DNA of 64,000 nt from JASLDZ01 sp038226305 (GCA_038226305.1 JBBRQN010000003.1:124001-188000), one strand, 5' to 3'. Shown: positions 44,116 to 53,319, counted from the first letter of the stretch. Notes: generated from the sequence alone by a model not told the origin. Numbers and translations: made by a program.

Positions 44116-44711
44116 AACAGGGCCTCGCGCAGCTTGGCGAAGGCGGCGGTGCGGTGGCTGAGGCTGGCCTTCCGGTCGGGATCCATCTCGCCGAAGGTCT
44201 GGGTTTCGCCCAGCGGGGTGAACATGGGGTCGTAGCCGAAGCCCCTGCCGCCCCGGGGTGGGAGGGTGAGGAGGCCCTCCACCTCGCCCTGCACGACCAC
44301 CGCCGGGCCCTTCGGCCAGGCCACGGCGAGGGCGCAGATGAAACAGGCCGACGGATCGTCGGAGCCCGAGGCGTCCACCTCGCGCGCCACCCGCGCCATC
44401 GCCATGCCGAAGTCGCGGGGCTCGCCTGCCCAGCGCGCCGACAGCACCCCCGGCGCCCCGCCCAGCGCCGCCACCGAGAAACCGGAGTCGTCAGCCAGAG
44501 CGATCAGCCCCGAGGCATCCGCCGCCTTGCGGGCCTTGAGGAGGGCGTTGCCCATGTAGGTGGTCTCGGGCTCCTCCGGCTCGGGCAGGCCGAGCTCTGC
44601 GGCGGAGACCACCTCGAACCGGCCTTCCAACAGCGCCGCGATCTCCCGCGCCTTGCCCGGGTTGTGGGTGGCGGCGACGAGGCGGGTTCCGGCGGGTAGG
44701 CTGAGGGGCAT
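44112..44711 (-). CDS. rdgB: dITP/XTP pyrophosphatase (RdgB/HAM1)
   Basis: Removes non-canonical purine nucleotides (dITP, XTP) from the pool. The 199-residue product has LVAATHNPGKAREI (nucleotide-binding), TTYMGNALLKARKAA, LADDSGFSVAALGGAPGVLSARWAG and GRGFGYDPMFTP. ATG at 44709-44711 (MPLSLPAG). It leads hemW with a CTGA overlap. Confidence 0.95.
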   Translation of the reverse strand: MPLSLPAGTRLVAATHNPGKAREIAALLEGRFEVVSAAELGLPEPEEPETTYMGNALLKARKAADASGLIALADDSGFSVAALGGAPGVLSARWAGEPRDFGMAMARVAREVDASGSDDPSACFICALAVAWPKGPAVVVQGEVEGLLTLPPRGGRGFGYDPMFTPLGETQTFGEMDPDRKASLSHRTAAFAKLREALF

Positions 44712-44850
44712 GGCGGGGGTTTCGGGCACCCGCGACGCCTGCGCAAGACCCTCTGCCCAAGGTCGTGCCACCCACGTTACCGCGAGTTACGTTGACGCCC
44801 GCGCCCCCGTCCGCAGGATGGCGGCTTGATCGTCGGGGAGGACAGGCATC

Positions 44851-45393
44851 GTGGGCGTGCGCGCGTTGGGACCGGGCTCGGTGTCCAGCTTCCTCAAGGC
44901 GGTGCTGGATGTGGTGTATTACGCCCTCTATGCGGCCGGGGCGGTGACGGCGCTGTGCACCGTGGTGGCGCTTCTGGCGCAGCCGTTCATCCTGGCGCGG
45001 GCGGGGCGGGCCGACCAGCCGTTCGGACCGTTCACCGACCTTCTGCGCACCGGCCCGGCGCTGGCCGGGGTGCTGGCGCTGGGCTTCTTCTACATCGCGC
45101 TCCTGATCGTGGCCGTGGAGCGGACGCGGCGGGTGTTCTCCACCATGACGGCGGGCGACCCCTTCGATCCGCAGAACGTGAACCGCCTGCGGGTGATCGG
45201 AGCCGTCTTGGGGGCGATGGAGCTGCTCGGCTGGGCTGCGCGGGTCATCACTCACGCGGTCCTCCCGCAGGCGCAGAACCTGCGGACTTCGCTGAACGTC
45301 ACGGCGTGGTTCTCGGTGCTGGTGGTGTTCGTGCTGGCCGAGGTGTTCCGCGAGGGCGCGCGCCTTCGGGCCGAAGCCGAGCTGACCGTCTGA
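44851..45393 (+). CDS. DUF2975 family membrane protein
   Basis: Four-helix membrane protein of 180 residues: helices near 13-43, 68-88, 115-140 and 152-168. The VFSTMTAGDPFDPQNVNRLRVIGAVL segment is the DUF2975 signature. The family nearly always pairs with a YozG-type HTH gene, as here: its stop overlaps the following HTH start by one base (TGATG). Function is not established. GTG start at 44851 with GGGGAGG upstream. Confidence 0.85.
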   Translation: MGVRALGPGSVSSFLKAVLDVVYYALYAAGAVTALCTVVALLAQPFILARAGRADQPFGPFTDLLRTGPALAGVLALGFFYIALLIVAVERTRRVFSTMTAGDPFDPQNVNRLRVIGAVLGAMELLGWAARVITHAVLPQAQNLRTSLNVTAWFSVLVVFVLAEVFREGARLRAEAELTV

Positions 45394-45629
45394 TGCCCGT
45401 GCGCGTGCGGCTGGACGAGGTGCTGATCGCCCGGCGCATGGCCCTGACCGAACTCGCCGACCGGGTGGGCCTGTCGGAGGAGGCTCTGCGCCTCCTGCGC
45501 GGCGGCGGGGCCCGGGCGGTGCGCCTCTCCACGCTGGACGCCCTGTGCCGGGAGCTGGACTGCCAGCCGGGCGACCTCCTCACCTGGACCCCGTTCGAAG
45601 ATGTGGACCGCGACGACGGGGGAAGCTGA
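45393..45629 (+). CDS. Small YozG/XRE-type HTH regulator
   Basis: 78-residue Cro/C1-type DNA-binding protein: VRVRLDEVLIARRMALTELADRVGLSEEALRLLRGGGARAVRLSTLDALCRELDCQPGDLLTWTP, the pattern of the HTH partner of DUF2975 proteins. Translationally coupled to that gene through TGATG. Probably regulates its own pair; no operator was identified. Confidence 0.85.
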   Translation: MPVRVRLDEVLIARRMALTELADRVGLSEEALRLLRGGGARAVRLSTLDALCRELDCQPGDLLTWTPFEDVDRDDGGS

Positions 45630-45709
45630 TTCCAGCTTGGCCGGTCTTGTCATCGGCCGCCGCCCATCATTTGATCGCACCTGCGGATCGGGGAAGTCGG
45701 GGGGCTGCG

Positions 45710-46711
45710 ATGAGGCGATTATGGGGAATCGAGGCGGCCGCGGTGTTGCTGCTTCTGGCCGCCGCGGCACCGGCGCAGGCCAGGGGGCGGGCGCGACCGA
45801 GCCTGGCGACCGCCGTGGCCGCCACCGATATCGAGGGGCTGTGGACCAACGCCTCCTACACCCGCCTGCAGCGGCCCAAGAAGCTGAAGTCACTGGTGCT
45901 GACGCCCAAGGAAGCCGCGGCCTACGAGGCGACCCTCTCCCGCTTTCACGGCGTGCCCAGCGATCCGATGGACGACCTCGGCCAGAACGAATCCGAGTTT
46001 CCAGACTCCGGCGAGGGCCTTGCGAAGATCCGCGGCCAGCTGCGCACCTCTTGGATCGTCAGCCCCGCAGACGGCCGCGTGCCCTATAGCCCTGAGGCCA
46101 AGGCCCGCCTGCACATCGGTGACCCCGACTGGGAGGAGGGCTACGACAATCCGGAGGACAGGCCCGACGGCGAACGCTGCATTTCCTCAAACGGCGACGC
46201 TCCGCCCCAGATGTCAGAGCAGGATGCCAACCTGATCCAGATCGTGCGCACGAAAGATCACGTGGCGATCTATTCGGAGAAGAACCACGAGTTCCGCATC
46301 GTGCCGATGACCACGGTGCGCGATCCCAACCAACCTCCGAGCTGGGCGGGCAACTCCATCGGCCACTGGGAGGGCGCGACCCTGGTCGTGGAGACCAGAG
46401 GCTTCCGCCGTGAGGTGATGGACCGGGACTTCTTCTTCCACTCCGGCGACGCGAGGGTGACCGAGCGGTTCACCCGCACCGGGCCGGGCGAGCTGCTCTA
46501 TGAGTTCACCGTGGTGGATCCGAAGACCTTCACCCAGCCCCTCAAGGGGGAGGAACTGTTCCGCGCCACCAAGGGCCCAATCTATGAGTACACCTGCCAC
46601 GAGGGAAACTACTCGCTGCCCAGCATCATGAAGGCCGCAAGGCTCGGGCGTCAGGTGAAGCCGCCGAAGAAGACGGTCGCGGCGGCGGCGCCGGCCAAGC
46701 CCACGCCCTAG
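45710..46711 (+). CDS. Secreted protein of unknown function
   Basis: 333 residues with a signal peptide (GIEAAAVLLLLAAAAPAQARG). The mature part holds WTNASYTRLQRPKKLKSLVLTPKEA, then VRTKDHVAIYSEKNHEFRIVPM and SIGHWEGATLVVETRGF, a motif I have seen in uncharacterised secreted proteins. The C-terminus has TCHEGNYSLPSIMKAAR. No enzymatic motif was recognised. ATG at 45710 with GGGGAAG upstream. Its TAG stop shares CTAG with the hisE stop on the other strand. Confidence 0.7.
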   Translation: MRRLWGIEAAAVLLLLAAAAPAQARGRARPSLATAVAATDIEGLWTNASYTRLQRPKKLKSLVLTPKEAAAYEATLSRFHGVPSDPMDDLGQNESEFPDSGEGLAKIRGQLRTSWIVSPADGRVPYSPEAKARLHIGDPDWEEGYDNPEDRPDGERCISSNGDAPPQMSEQDANLIQIVRTKDHVAIYSEKNHEFRIVPMTTVRDPNQPPSWAGNSIGHWEGATLVVETRGFRREVMDRDFFFHSGDARVTERFTRTGPGELLYEFTVVDPKTFTQPLKGEELFRATKGPIYEYTCHEGNYSLPSIMKAARLGRQVKPPKKTVAAAAPAKPTP

Positions 46712-47025
46712 GCGCGGGAGGCCCTTTCCTCCACGCCGGACCTGGCCTCGCGCCGCTCGAGCTCGGCGGCCACGGCATCGGGGGAGACACCAGCGGAGGC
46801 CATGAGCGCCAGGGCGTGGAAGAACACGTCGGCCATCTCGGCGGCGAGAGCCTCGCGGTCGCCCTGGGCTGCGGCGATGGCGGCCTCCACCGCCTCCTCC
46901 CCCAGCTTCTTGGCGGCCCGCGCGGGATCGGCGAGGAGCTGGGCGGTGTAGCTGGACTTGGGGTCGGCACCCTGGCGGGCGTCGATGGTGGCCTGCAGGC
47001 GGGCGAGGCGGTCGAACAGCGTCAT
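46708..47025 (-). CDS. hisE: Phosphoribosyl-ATP pyrophosphatase
   Basis: Second step of histidine synthesis. 105 residues with SYTAQLLADPARAAKKLGEEAVEAAIAAAQGDREALAAEMADVFFHALALMA, the EExxE/ExxD metal-binding MazG-like fold. It ends the his operon; ATGA overlap with hisF. The final Ala/Arg tail lies at the CTAG double stop. Confidence 0.95.
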   Translation of the reverse strand: MTLFDRLARLQATIDARQGADPKSSYTAQLLADPARAAKKLGEEAVEAAIAAAQGDREALAAEMADVFFHALALMASAGVSPDAVAAELERREARSGVEERASRA

Positions 47026-47810
47026 GCGGCGCGCTCCCGAACGGGGGCGGGCTTGTGCACGGGCAGGCCCGCGTCAGCCAACGCCTGTCGCGCCTCGCCC
47101 ACGGTGACTTCGCCGAAGTGGAAGATCGACGCGGCCAGCACCGCGTCCGCCCCCCCGTCACGCACCGCCTGCACGAGGTGGCGCACGTTTCCCGCGCCGC
47201 CCGAGGCGATCACGGGCACGGACACCGCGGCGGTGATCGCGCGCAGGAGGTCGATGTCGTAGCCGGTCTTGGCGCCGTCGCGGTCCATGGAGGTGAGGAG
47301 GATCTCGCCCGCACCCTTGGCCACGGCCAGACGGGCATAGTCCACGGCGTCCAGCCCCGTGTCGCGCCGCCCGCCGTAGGTGAAGACGCTCCAGCCGCAG
47401 CCGCCCTCGCGGGCCTTCACGTCCACGGCGGCGACCACCGCCTGGCTGCCGAAGGCGTCGGCGCATTCGCTCAGGAGGTCGGGGCGCTCCACCGCGGCGG
47501 TGTTGATCGAGACCTTGTCGGCCCCCGCCCGCAGGAGCCGGCGCGCGTCGTCCACCGCCCGCACGCCGCCGCCGACGCTGAGGGGCATGAAGCACACGTC
47601 GGCGGTGCGGGCGATCACGTCCAGGATCAGGCCGCGCCCTTCGGAGCTGGCGGTGATGTCGAGGAACATCAGCTCGTCTGCGCCCGCCGCGTCGTAGGCC
47701 TGCGCCTGCTCCACGGGGTCGCCCGCATCGCGCAGGGCCACGAAGTTCACGCCCTTCACCACGCGCCCGTCCTTCACGTCGAGGCAGGGGATGATGCGCG
47801 TCTTTACCAT
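47022..47810 (-). CDS. hisF: Imidazole glycerol phosphate synthase, cyclase subunit
   Basis: Cyclase barrel of IGP synthase, working with HisH. 262 residues: RIIPCLDVKDGRVVKGVNF (catalytic Asp), SVGGGVRAVDDARRLLRAGADKVSINTAAV, GAGEILLTSMDRDGAKTGYDI (second catalytic Asp) and IASGGAGNVRHL. ATG at 47810. It overlaps hisE by 4 bp and is 2 bp from hisA. Confidence 0.97.
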   Translation of the reverse strand: MVKTRIIPCLDVKDGRVVKGVNFVALRDAGDPVEQAQAYDAAGADELMFLDITASSEGRGLILDVIARTADVCFMPLSVGGGVRAVDDARRLLRAGADKVSINTAAVERPDLLSECADAFGSQAVVAAVDVKAREGGCGWSVFTYGGRRDTGLDAVDYARLAVAKGAGEILLTSMDRDGAKTGYDIDLLRAITAAVSVPVIASGGAGNVRHLVQAVRDGGADAVLAASIFHFGEVTVGEARQALADAGLPVHKPAPVRERAA

Positions 47811-47812
47811 CT

Positions 47813-48571
47813 CTATTGCGCGTCCTCGCGCGAGCGCTCGGCGGCGGCGATCCGCAGGGCTTCAGCGGGCTGGATCGCGCCGACGTAGAGGCTTTTGCCC
47901 AGGATCGCGCCTTCGATGGCCCGGCCCGGCCAGGCCTTCAGCGCCGTAAGGTCGGCCACCGAGGCGATGCCGCCGGAAGCGATCACCGGTAGGTTCACAG
48001 CATCCGCCAGCTGCCCCGTGGCCTGCACGTTGACGCCTGTGAGCGCCCCGTCGCGGCCGATGTCGGTGATGATCAGGGCGGCGACGCCCGCGTCCTCGAA
48101 CCGCCGCGACAGCTCCACAGCCGAAAGCGCCGAGGCCTCCACCCAGCCGGAAACCGCCACGAGGCCGTCCTTCACGTCCACCGCCACGGCGATGCGGCCG
48201 GGGTGCGCGGCGGCCAGATCGCGCACCAGCTGCGGGTCGCGCACCGCGGCCGTGCCCAGGATCACGCGGGAGACACCGGCCTCCAGCCATGCCTCCGCCC
48301 CAGCCCGGTCGCGGATCCCGCCGCCCAGCTGCACGGGCACTGATGTGGCGCGCAGGATGGCGGTGACGGCGTCGCGGTTCACCGCCTTGCCCTCGATGGC
48401 CCCGTCGAGATCGACCACGTGCAGGCGCTCGAAGCCCTGGGCTGCGAAGGCGGTGGCCTGATCGCCGGGGCTGTCGTTGTAGACGGTGGCGGCATCCATC
48501 TCGCCCTTGAACAGGCGCACGCACTGGCCGCCCTTGAGGTCGATCGCGGGGTAGAGGGTGAGCGCGGTCAT
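47813..48571 (-). CDS. hisA: ProFAR isomerase
   Basis: Amadori rearrangement of ProFAR to PRFAR in histidine synthesis. 252 residues: LYPAIDLKGGQCVRLFKGEM (catalytic Asp), LQLGGGIRDRAGAEAWLEAGVSRVILGTAAV, ITDIGRDGALTGVNV and PVIASGGIASVADL. ATG at 48569-48571 (MTALTLYP) is preferred to a start 7 codons earlier. Flanked by hisF and hisH. Confidence 0.95.
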   Translation of the reverse strand: MTALTLYPAIDLKGGQCVRLFKGEMDAATVYNDSPGDQATAFAAQGFERLHVVDLDGAIEGKAVNRDAVTAILRATSVPVQLGGGIRDRAGAEAWLEAGVSRVILGTAAVRDPQLVRDLAAAHPGRIAVAVDVKDGLVAVSGWVEASALSAVELSRRFEDAGVAALIITDIGRDGALTGVNVQATGQLADAVNLPVIASGGIASVADLTALKAWPGRAIEGAILGKSLYVGAIQPAEALRIAAAERSREDAQ

Positions 48572-48579
48572 GGCGGTTG

Positions 48580-49215
48580 TCAGGGCTTCCATTCCAGGAA
48601 CCGACCGATCAGCGCCAGCCCCGCCTCCTGGCTCTTCTCAGGGTGGAACTGCACGCCCGCCACGTTGTCCCGCGCTACGGCGGCGGCGAACCGGCCGCCG
48701 TGCTCGACGCTGGCGGTGACGTCGGCGGCATCGTCGGGAAACAGGGCGAAGCTGTGGGTGAAGTAGAGGTCGGAGGCGTCTTCGATCAGGGGGTGGGCGG
48801 ATTCCGAACGCAGGGTGTTCCAGCCCATGTGGGGCACCTTGGCGTGCGGATCGCCCGTTTCCAGCAGTCGCACCTCGCCGCCGATCCACCCCAGGCCGGG
48901 GGTCTCGCCAAACTCCTTGCCCCGGTCAGCGAGGAGCTGCATGCCGACGCAGATGCCGAGGAACGGGCGGCCGTCCGTCTTCACCGCCTGCGTCATCGCC
49001 TCGCGCACGCCGGGGCGGGAGTCGAACGCCTCCATGCAGGCGCGGAAGGCGCCCACGCCGGGCAGCACGATGCGATCGGCGCTCGCGATGGCTTCCGGCT
49101 CGCCGGTGGTGAGCACGCGCACGTCGTGGTGCGCCCGCCTCGCAGCCTCCTGCAACGCCTTCTCCGCCGAGCGCAGGTTGCCCGAGCCGTAGTCGATGAG
49201 GGCGACGGTCTCCAC
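48580..49215 (-). CDS. hisH: Imidazole glycerol phosphate synthase, glutaminase subunit
   Basis: Class I glutamine amidotransferase partner of HisF. 211 residues: VALIDYGSGNLRSAEKAL, RIVLPGVGAFRACM, FLGICVGMQLLADRG (nucleophile Cys) and GVQFHPEKSQEAG (His-Glu of the triad). GTG start at 49213-49215, 5 bp after hisB. Confidence 0.95.
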   Translation of the reverse strand: METVALIDYGSGNLRSAEKALQEAARRAHHDVRVLTTGEPEAIASADRIVLPGVGAFRACMEAFDSRPGVREAMTQAVKTDGRPFLGICVGMQLLADRGKEFGETPGLGWIGGEVRLLETGDPHAKVPHMGWNTLRSESAHPLIEDASDLYFTHSFALFPDDAADVTASVEHGGRFAAAVARDNVAGVQFHPEKSQEAGLALIGRFLEWKP

Positions 49216-49220
49216 GAGCG

Positions 49221-49838
49221 CTAGAGCACGCCCTTGGTCGACACCGCGCGGCCGCCTGCCTTGGGGTCGATCTCCACCGCCACCCGCAGGGCGCGGGCCA
49301 GGGCCTTGAAGCCGCTTTCCGCGATGTGGTGGCTGTTGGCGCCATAGAGCGTCTCGATGTGCACACAGGCACCCGCGTTCATGGCGAAGGCCTGATGGAA
49401 CTCACGGAACAGCTGGGTGTCGAAGGTCCCGATCTTCTCGGTGGGGAAGCTCACCTTCCAGATCAGGTAGGCGCGGTTGGAGAGGTCGATGGCGCAGCGC
49501 GTCAGCGTCTCGTCCATGGGCACATACGAATGCCCAAAGCGGCGCACGCCCTTGAATCCGTCGAGCGCCTTGGAGAACGCTTGGCCGATCACGATGCCCA
49601 CGTCCTCCACAGTGTGGTGGTCGTCGATGTGCGTGTCGCCCGTGCAGGAGACCTCCAGGTCGAAGCCGCCGTGACGGGCGAAGCCCTCGAGCATGTGGTC
49701 GAAGAACCCCACGCCGGTGGCGATGGTCGACTCGCCCGTGCCGTCGAGGTTCACGGAGACGCGGATCTGCGTCTCCTTCGTGTCGCGGGAAACTTCGGCC
49801 GTGCGGGGCGCGGTGGGGAGTTGGGAGCCGTCCGCCAT
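49221..49838 (-). CDS. hisB: Imidazoleglycerol-phosphate dehydratase
   Basis: Dehydrates IGP in histidine synthesis. 205 residues: GVGFFDHMLEGFARHGGFDLEVSC, DTHIDDHHTVEDVGIVIGQAF and YGANSHHIAESGFKALARALR supply the manganese-binding histidines. Monofunctional form, without the phosphatase domain. ATG at 49836-49838 lies within the TGATG shared with the upstream kinase gene. Confidence 0.95.
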   Translation of the reverse strand: MADGSQLPTAPRTAEVSRDTKETQIRVSVNLDGTGESTIATGVGFFDHMLEGFARHGGFDLEVSCTGDTHIDDHHTVEDVGIVIGQAFSKALDGFKGVRRFGHSYVPMDETLTRCAIDLSNRAYLIWKVSFPTEKIGTFDTQLFREFHQAFAMNAGACVHIETLYGANSHHIAESGFKALARALRVAVEIDPKAGGRAVSTKGVL

Positions 49839-50830
49839 CAGATCATCCCCCGTTCGCGGGCCATCTCGCGCAGGCTCTGCTGCGGGCGGGGGCCGTAGTG
49901 GCCGATCACCTCGCAGGCTGCCAGGTGCCCCAGCCGCGCGCACTGCTCGTAGGCCAGGCCCCGCGCCAGGCCGAACATGAAGCCCGCGGCGTACTGATCG
50001 CCGGCGCCCGTGGTGTCGAGCACGTCGTCGGTGGAGAAGGCGTCCACCGTGGTGCGCTCCCGCCCGGCCAGCACCACCGAGCCCTCGGGCCCGCGGGTGA
50101 CGGCGGCCAGCTTCACGAGACCGGACAGGCCGTCGGCGGCCGCGTCGAAATCCTGCGTCTGCATGAGGGACATGAGCTCGGTCTCGTTGGCGAAGACGAG
50201 GTCCACGTTGGGCAGGAAGGCGAGGAGGGCGTCGCGGTGCCGATCCACCACGAAGGCGTCGGACAGGGTGATGGCCGTGGTGCGCCCCGCTTCGCGCGCG
50301 GCCTTGGCGGCCTTCACGAAGGCGGCGCGGGCGGGCTCCGGGTCGAACAGGTAGCCCTCCAGGTAGACGATGCTGGCGGCCTTCACCACGTCCACGTCCA
50401 CGTCGTCGGCGGTGAGCTGGTTGGAGGCGCCCAGGAAGGTGGACATGGTGCGCTGGCCGTCCGGCGTCACGGCGATCATGGAGCGCGCGGTGGCCGCGCC
50501 GCCCTTCAGCCGCGAGGTGGCGAAGTGGACGCCGCCGGAGGTCATGTCGTGGGCGAACACTTCGCCGAGCTGGTCGTCGGCCACCTTGCCGATGTAGGCG
50601 GCCGTGCCGCCGAACGACGCCACGCCCGCCACCGTGTTGCCCGCCGATCCGCCCGAGGCCTCGATGCCGGGGGGAAGTGCGGCGTAGAGCGAGGCGGCGC
50701 GCGCCTCGTCGATCAGCCCCATGGAGCCCTTGGCGAGGCCCTGGGCGTCGATGAAGGCGTCGTCCACCGGGGCGATCACGTCCACGATGGCGTTGCCGAC
50801 GGCGCAGACGTCATAGGTCGCGGTGGTCAT
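49838..50830 (-). CDS. PfkB-family nucleoside/sugar kinase (adenosine kinase-like)
   Basis: 330-residue ribokinase-fold kinase. ASGGSAGNTVAGVASFGGTAAYIGKVADD is the substrate/lid region and DVLDTTGAGDQYAAGFMFGLARG carries the catalytic Asp. Automated systems usually call this subgroup adenosine kinase; the substrate is not proven. It leads the his operon and is joined to hisB by TGATG. A purine salvage role beside the his genes would be logical, since histidine synthesis releases AICAR. Confidence 0.85.
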   Translation of the reverse strand: MTTATYDVCAVGNAIVDVIAPVDDAFIDAQGLAKGSMGLIDEARAASLYAALPPGIEASGGSAGNTVAGVASFGGTAAYIGKVADDQLGEVFAHDMTSGGVHFATSRLKGGAATARSMIAVTPDGQRTMSTFLGASNQLTADDVDVDVVKAASIVYLEGYLFDPEPARAAFVKAAKAAREAGRTTAITLSDAFVVDRHRDALLAFLPNVDLVFANETELMSLMQTQDFDAAADGLSGLVKLAAVTRGPEGSVVLAGRERTTVDAFSTDDVLDTTGAGDQYAAGFMFGLARGLAYEQCARLGHLAACEVIGHYGPRPQQSLREMARERGMI

Positions 50831-50961
50831 CGTCTGGGCGCTCTGGTCTGGGATCGGGGTGCGGGCGGTGCGGAAAGGCTGCGCCTTACACGAAGGCCGC
50901 CGGATGCGCGAGCGTTGGCACGCCCTTGCCTTGCGGCGGCGGGACAGGTTGATCGCGCTCT

Positions 50962-51828
50962 ATGCCCTCGACCCCCGCCACAGTCCTGATCCTGACCCCC
51001 GCCCGGGAGGATGCCGTCTACGAATCCCGCTGGACCGAGGGGTTCGAGCGCTATCGCGCCCTGTTCGCCGAAGCGGGGGCGAAAGCCATCTCCACCCCGT
51101 GGCCGCAGGCGCTGGAGACGCAGGCCGACATCGCCCTGCCGCTCCTGGCGTGGGGCTATCACTTCGACACCCCTCGCTGGGACGCCATGCTGGCCGCTTG
51201 GCCGCAGGCCCGCTCGATGGCCAACCCCGCCCGCCTGCTGGCCTGGAACACCCGCAAGACCTATCTCGCGGCGCTGGCAGAGGCGGGGGTCTCCACCATC
51301 CCCACCCTCTTCACCGAAGACCCGGCGGCCGAGGCCCTGGCCGACCTGCGGCAGCGGTTCGGAACGCCGGATCTCGTGGTCAAGCCGCAGGTGTCGGCCG
51401 GGTCTCACAAGACGCTGCGGCTCACGGCAGGCGATGCGGCGCCCGAGGGCTTCGGATCGGCGATGATCCAGCCGTTCCTGCCGGAGGTGGCGCAGGAGGG
51501 AGAGCTGTCCCTGTTCATGATCGGCGGCCGCCTGGCCTATGCCGTGAGGAAGGTCGCTACGGGGGGAGACTTCCGGGTGCAGCCCCAGTTCGGCGGCCGC
51601 TTCGCCCTGTTCGAGCCGGAGGCCGAAGCGCTGGCGCTGGCGAACGCCGCGGTCGCCGCCTGCCCTGCCCCGCCCGTCTATGCGCGCGCCGACATGGTTC
51701 GGGGTCTGGATGGCCGCCTGCAGCTGATGGAACTCGAATGCATCGAGCCCGATCTCTACCTCCACCTGGCTCCCGACGGCGGCCGGGGGTTCGTGCGCGC
51801 GGTGCTGGCCTCGCTCACTCCCCGGTGA
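50962..51828 (+). CDS. ATP-grasp-fold protein
   Basis: 288-residue protein with an ATP-grasp layout: SMANPARLLAWNTRKTYLAALAEAGVSTIPT (lid start), DLVVKPQVSAGSHKTLRLT, MIQPFLPEVAQEGELSLFMIGGRLAYAVRK (ATP-binding strands) and ADMVRGLDGRLQLMELECIEPDLYLHL (metal-binding Glu/Asp). It is related to RimK/glutathione-synthetase-like ligases; the substrate is unknown. It is convergent with nth, overlapping by 14 bp. Confidence 0.8.
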   Translation: MPSTPATVLILTPAREDAVYESRWTEGFERYRALFAEAGAKAISTPWPQALETQADIALPLLAWGYHFDTPRWDAMLAAWPQARSMANPARLLAWNTRKTYLAALAEAGVSTIPTLFTEDPAAEALADLRQRFGTPDLVVKPQVSAGSHKTLRLTAGDAAPEGFGSAMIQPFLPEVAQEGELSLFMIGGRLAYAVRKVATGGDFRVQPQFGGRFALFEPEAEALALANAAVAACPAPPVYARADMVRGLDGRLQLMELECIEPDLYLHLAPDGGRGFVRAVLASLTPR

Positions 51829-52525
51829 AGCTGGCCCGCGAGGGGCAGAGGTCGGCGATCAGGCAGGCTTCGCACTTGGGGCGGCGCGCGATGCAGACGT
51901 AGCGGCCGTGCAGGATCAGCCAGTGGTGGGCGCGGGTGAGGTAGGCCGGCGGCACCCGGGCGAGGAGATCCTGCTCCACCTTGTCGGGCGTCGACCCCCG
52001 GGACAGTTTCAGCCGGTGGCTCACCCGGAACACGTGCGTGTCCACCGCCACGGCCGCCTCGGCGCCCAGTTCGTTGAGCACCACGCTGGCGGTCTTGCGG
52101 CCCACGCCCGGGAGCGCCTGCAGCGCCTCGCGCTCCAGCGGCACCTCGCCCCCGTGCTGGTCGATGAGAATGCGGCACAGGGCGATGACGTTCTTCGCCT
52201 TCGACCGAAACAGGCCGATCCGTTTCACGTAGTCGATCAGCCCCTCCTCCCCCAGGGCCAGCATCGCCTGCGGGGTGGAGGCCACGAGGTAGAGCCGGTC
52301 GGTGGCGAGGTTCACCGACTTGTCCGTCGCCTGCGCCGAAAGCACCACGGCCACGAGAAGCTCGAAGGGCGTGGTGTGGTGCAATTCGCCCTTGGGCACG
52401 GGGGTGGCCGCCTCGAACCGGGCGAAGATTTCGGCGATGCGCACCCGGTCGGCCGCAGTGATCCGCGGCTTGCGCTTGGGCGGTGACCGCTTGCGGGCGG
52501 CGGCGGGGCTGGACGGGAGGGCCAT
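51815..52525 (-). CDS. nth: Endonuclease III
   Basis: Base-excision DNA glycosylase/AP lyase for oxidised pyrimidines. 236 residues: HTTPFELLVAVVLSAQATDKSVN, LPGVGRKTASVVLNELG (helix-hairpin-helix with catalytic Lys), AVDTHVFRVSHRL (catalytic Asp) and a 4Fe-4S cluster CIARRPKCEACLIADLC. ATG at 52523-52525 (MALPSSPA). Divergent from the ThiF/MoeB-like gene. Confidence 0.95.
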   Translation of the reverse strand: MALPSSPAAARKRSPPKRKPRITAADRVRIAEIFARFEAATPVPKGELHHTTPFELLVAVVLSAQATDKSVNLATDRLYLVASTPQAMLALGEEGLIDYVKRIGLFRSKAKNVIALCRILIDQHGGEVPLEREALQALPGVGRKTASVVLNELGAEAAVAVDTHVFRVSHRLKLSRGSTPDKVEQDLLARVPPAYLTRAHHWLILHGRYVCIARRPKCEACLIADLCPSRASFTGE

Positions 52526-52581
52526 CCCCCGCCATGTGCCGGGGCGAGGCCCGCGCCACAAGCGCCGGCGGGAGCGCGACC

Positions 52582-53319
52582 ATGAACTTCAGTGACGAGG
52601 AGGTCGAACGCTACGCCCGCCACCTCGTCCTGCGCGAGGTGGGGGGTGCCGGCCAGCAGCGGCTGAAGGCGGCGCGGGTGCTGATCGTGGGCGCGGGCGG
52701 GCTCGGCAGTCCTGCGGCGCTGTATTTGGCGGCGGCGGGTGTTGGGGCCATCCGCCTGGCCGACCCGGACACGGTGAGCCTCTCCAACCTGCAGCGGCAG
52801 GTGCTCTACGCCACCGCCGACGTGGGGCGGCCGAAGGTGGACGTGGCCGCCGCCCGCCTGCACGCTCTGAACCCGCATGTGACGGTGGAGACGCACACGA
52901 CGGCGTTCACGCCTGAGACCGCCCCCTCCCTCCTCGCGGGCTGCGACCTCGTTCTCGACGGGACGGACAGCTTCGATACGCGCTTCGCCGTGAACGCCGC
53001 CTGCGTCGAGCATGGCGTTCCGGTCGTGACCGGGGCGCTCGGGAGGTGGACCGGGCAGGTCGGCGTGTTCGAGGGTCGGCCCTGTTATCGCTGCCTCGTG
53101 CCGGAGGTGCCCCCCGAGGCCGAGACCTGCGCCGCCGTGGGCGTGGTGGGGGCGCTGGCCGGTGTGATCGGCTCCCTGATGGCGCTGGAGGCGGTGAAGC
53201 GCATCACGGGTGCCGGTCGCGACTTGACCGGGCGCCTGATGATCTACGACGGCCTCTCCGGCGAGAGCCGCACGGTGAAGGTGGGTGCCGACCCCACCTG
53301 CCCCGTCTGCGCGCGCTAA
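52582..53319 (+). CDS. MoeB/ThiF-type adenylyltransferase (E1-like)
   Basis: Adenylates the C-terminal glycine of a sulphur-carrier protein (MoaD or ThiS). 245 residues: FSDEEVERYARHLVLREVGGAGQQRL, VLIVGAGGLGSPAALYLAAAGVG (nucleotide loop), SNLQRQVLYATADVGRPKVD, DGTDSFDTRFAVNAAC and zinc cysteines CYRCLVP and CPVCAR. No rhodanese domain. Sequence alone does not separate MoeB from ThiF, and no moa or thi gene is nearby. ATG at 52582. Stop overlaps the next gene's stop by 4 bp. Confidence 0.88.
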   Translation: MNFSDEEVERYARHLVLREVGGAGQQRLKAARVLIVGAGGLGSPAALYLAAAGVGAIRLADPDTVSLSNLQRQVLYATADVGRPKVDVAAARLHALNPHVTVETHTTAFTPETAPSLLAGCDLVLDGTDSFDTRFAVNAACVEHGVPVVTGALGRWTGQVGVFEGRPCYRCLVPEVPPEAETCAAVGVVGALAGVIGSLMALEAVKRITGAGRDLTGRLMIYDGLSGESRTVKVGADPTCPVCAR

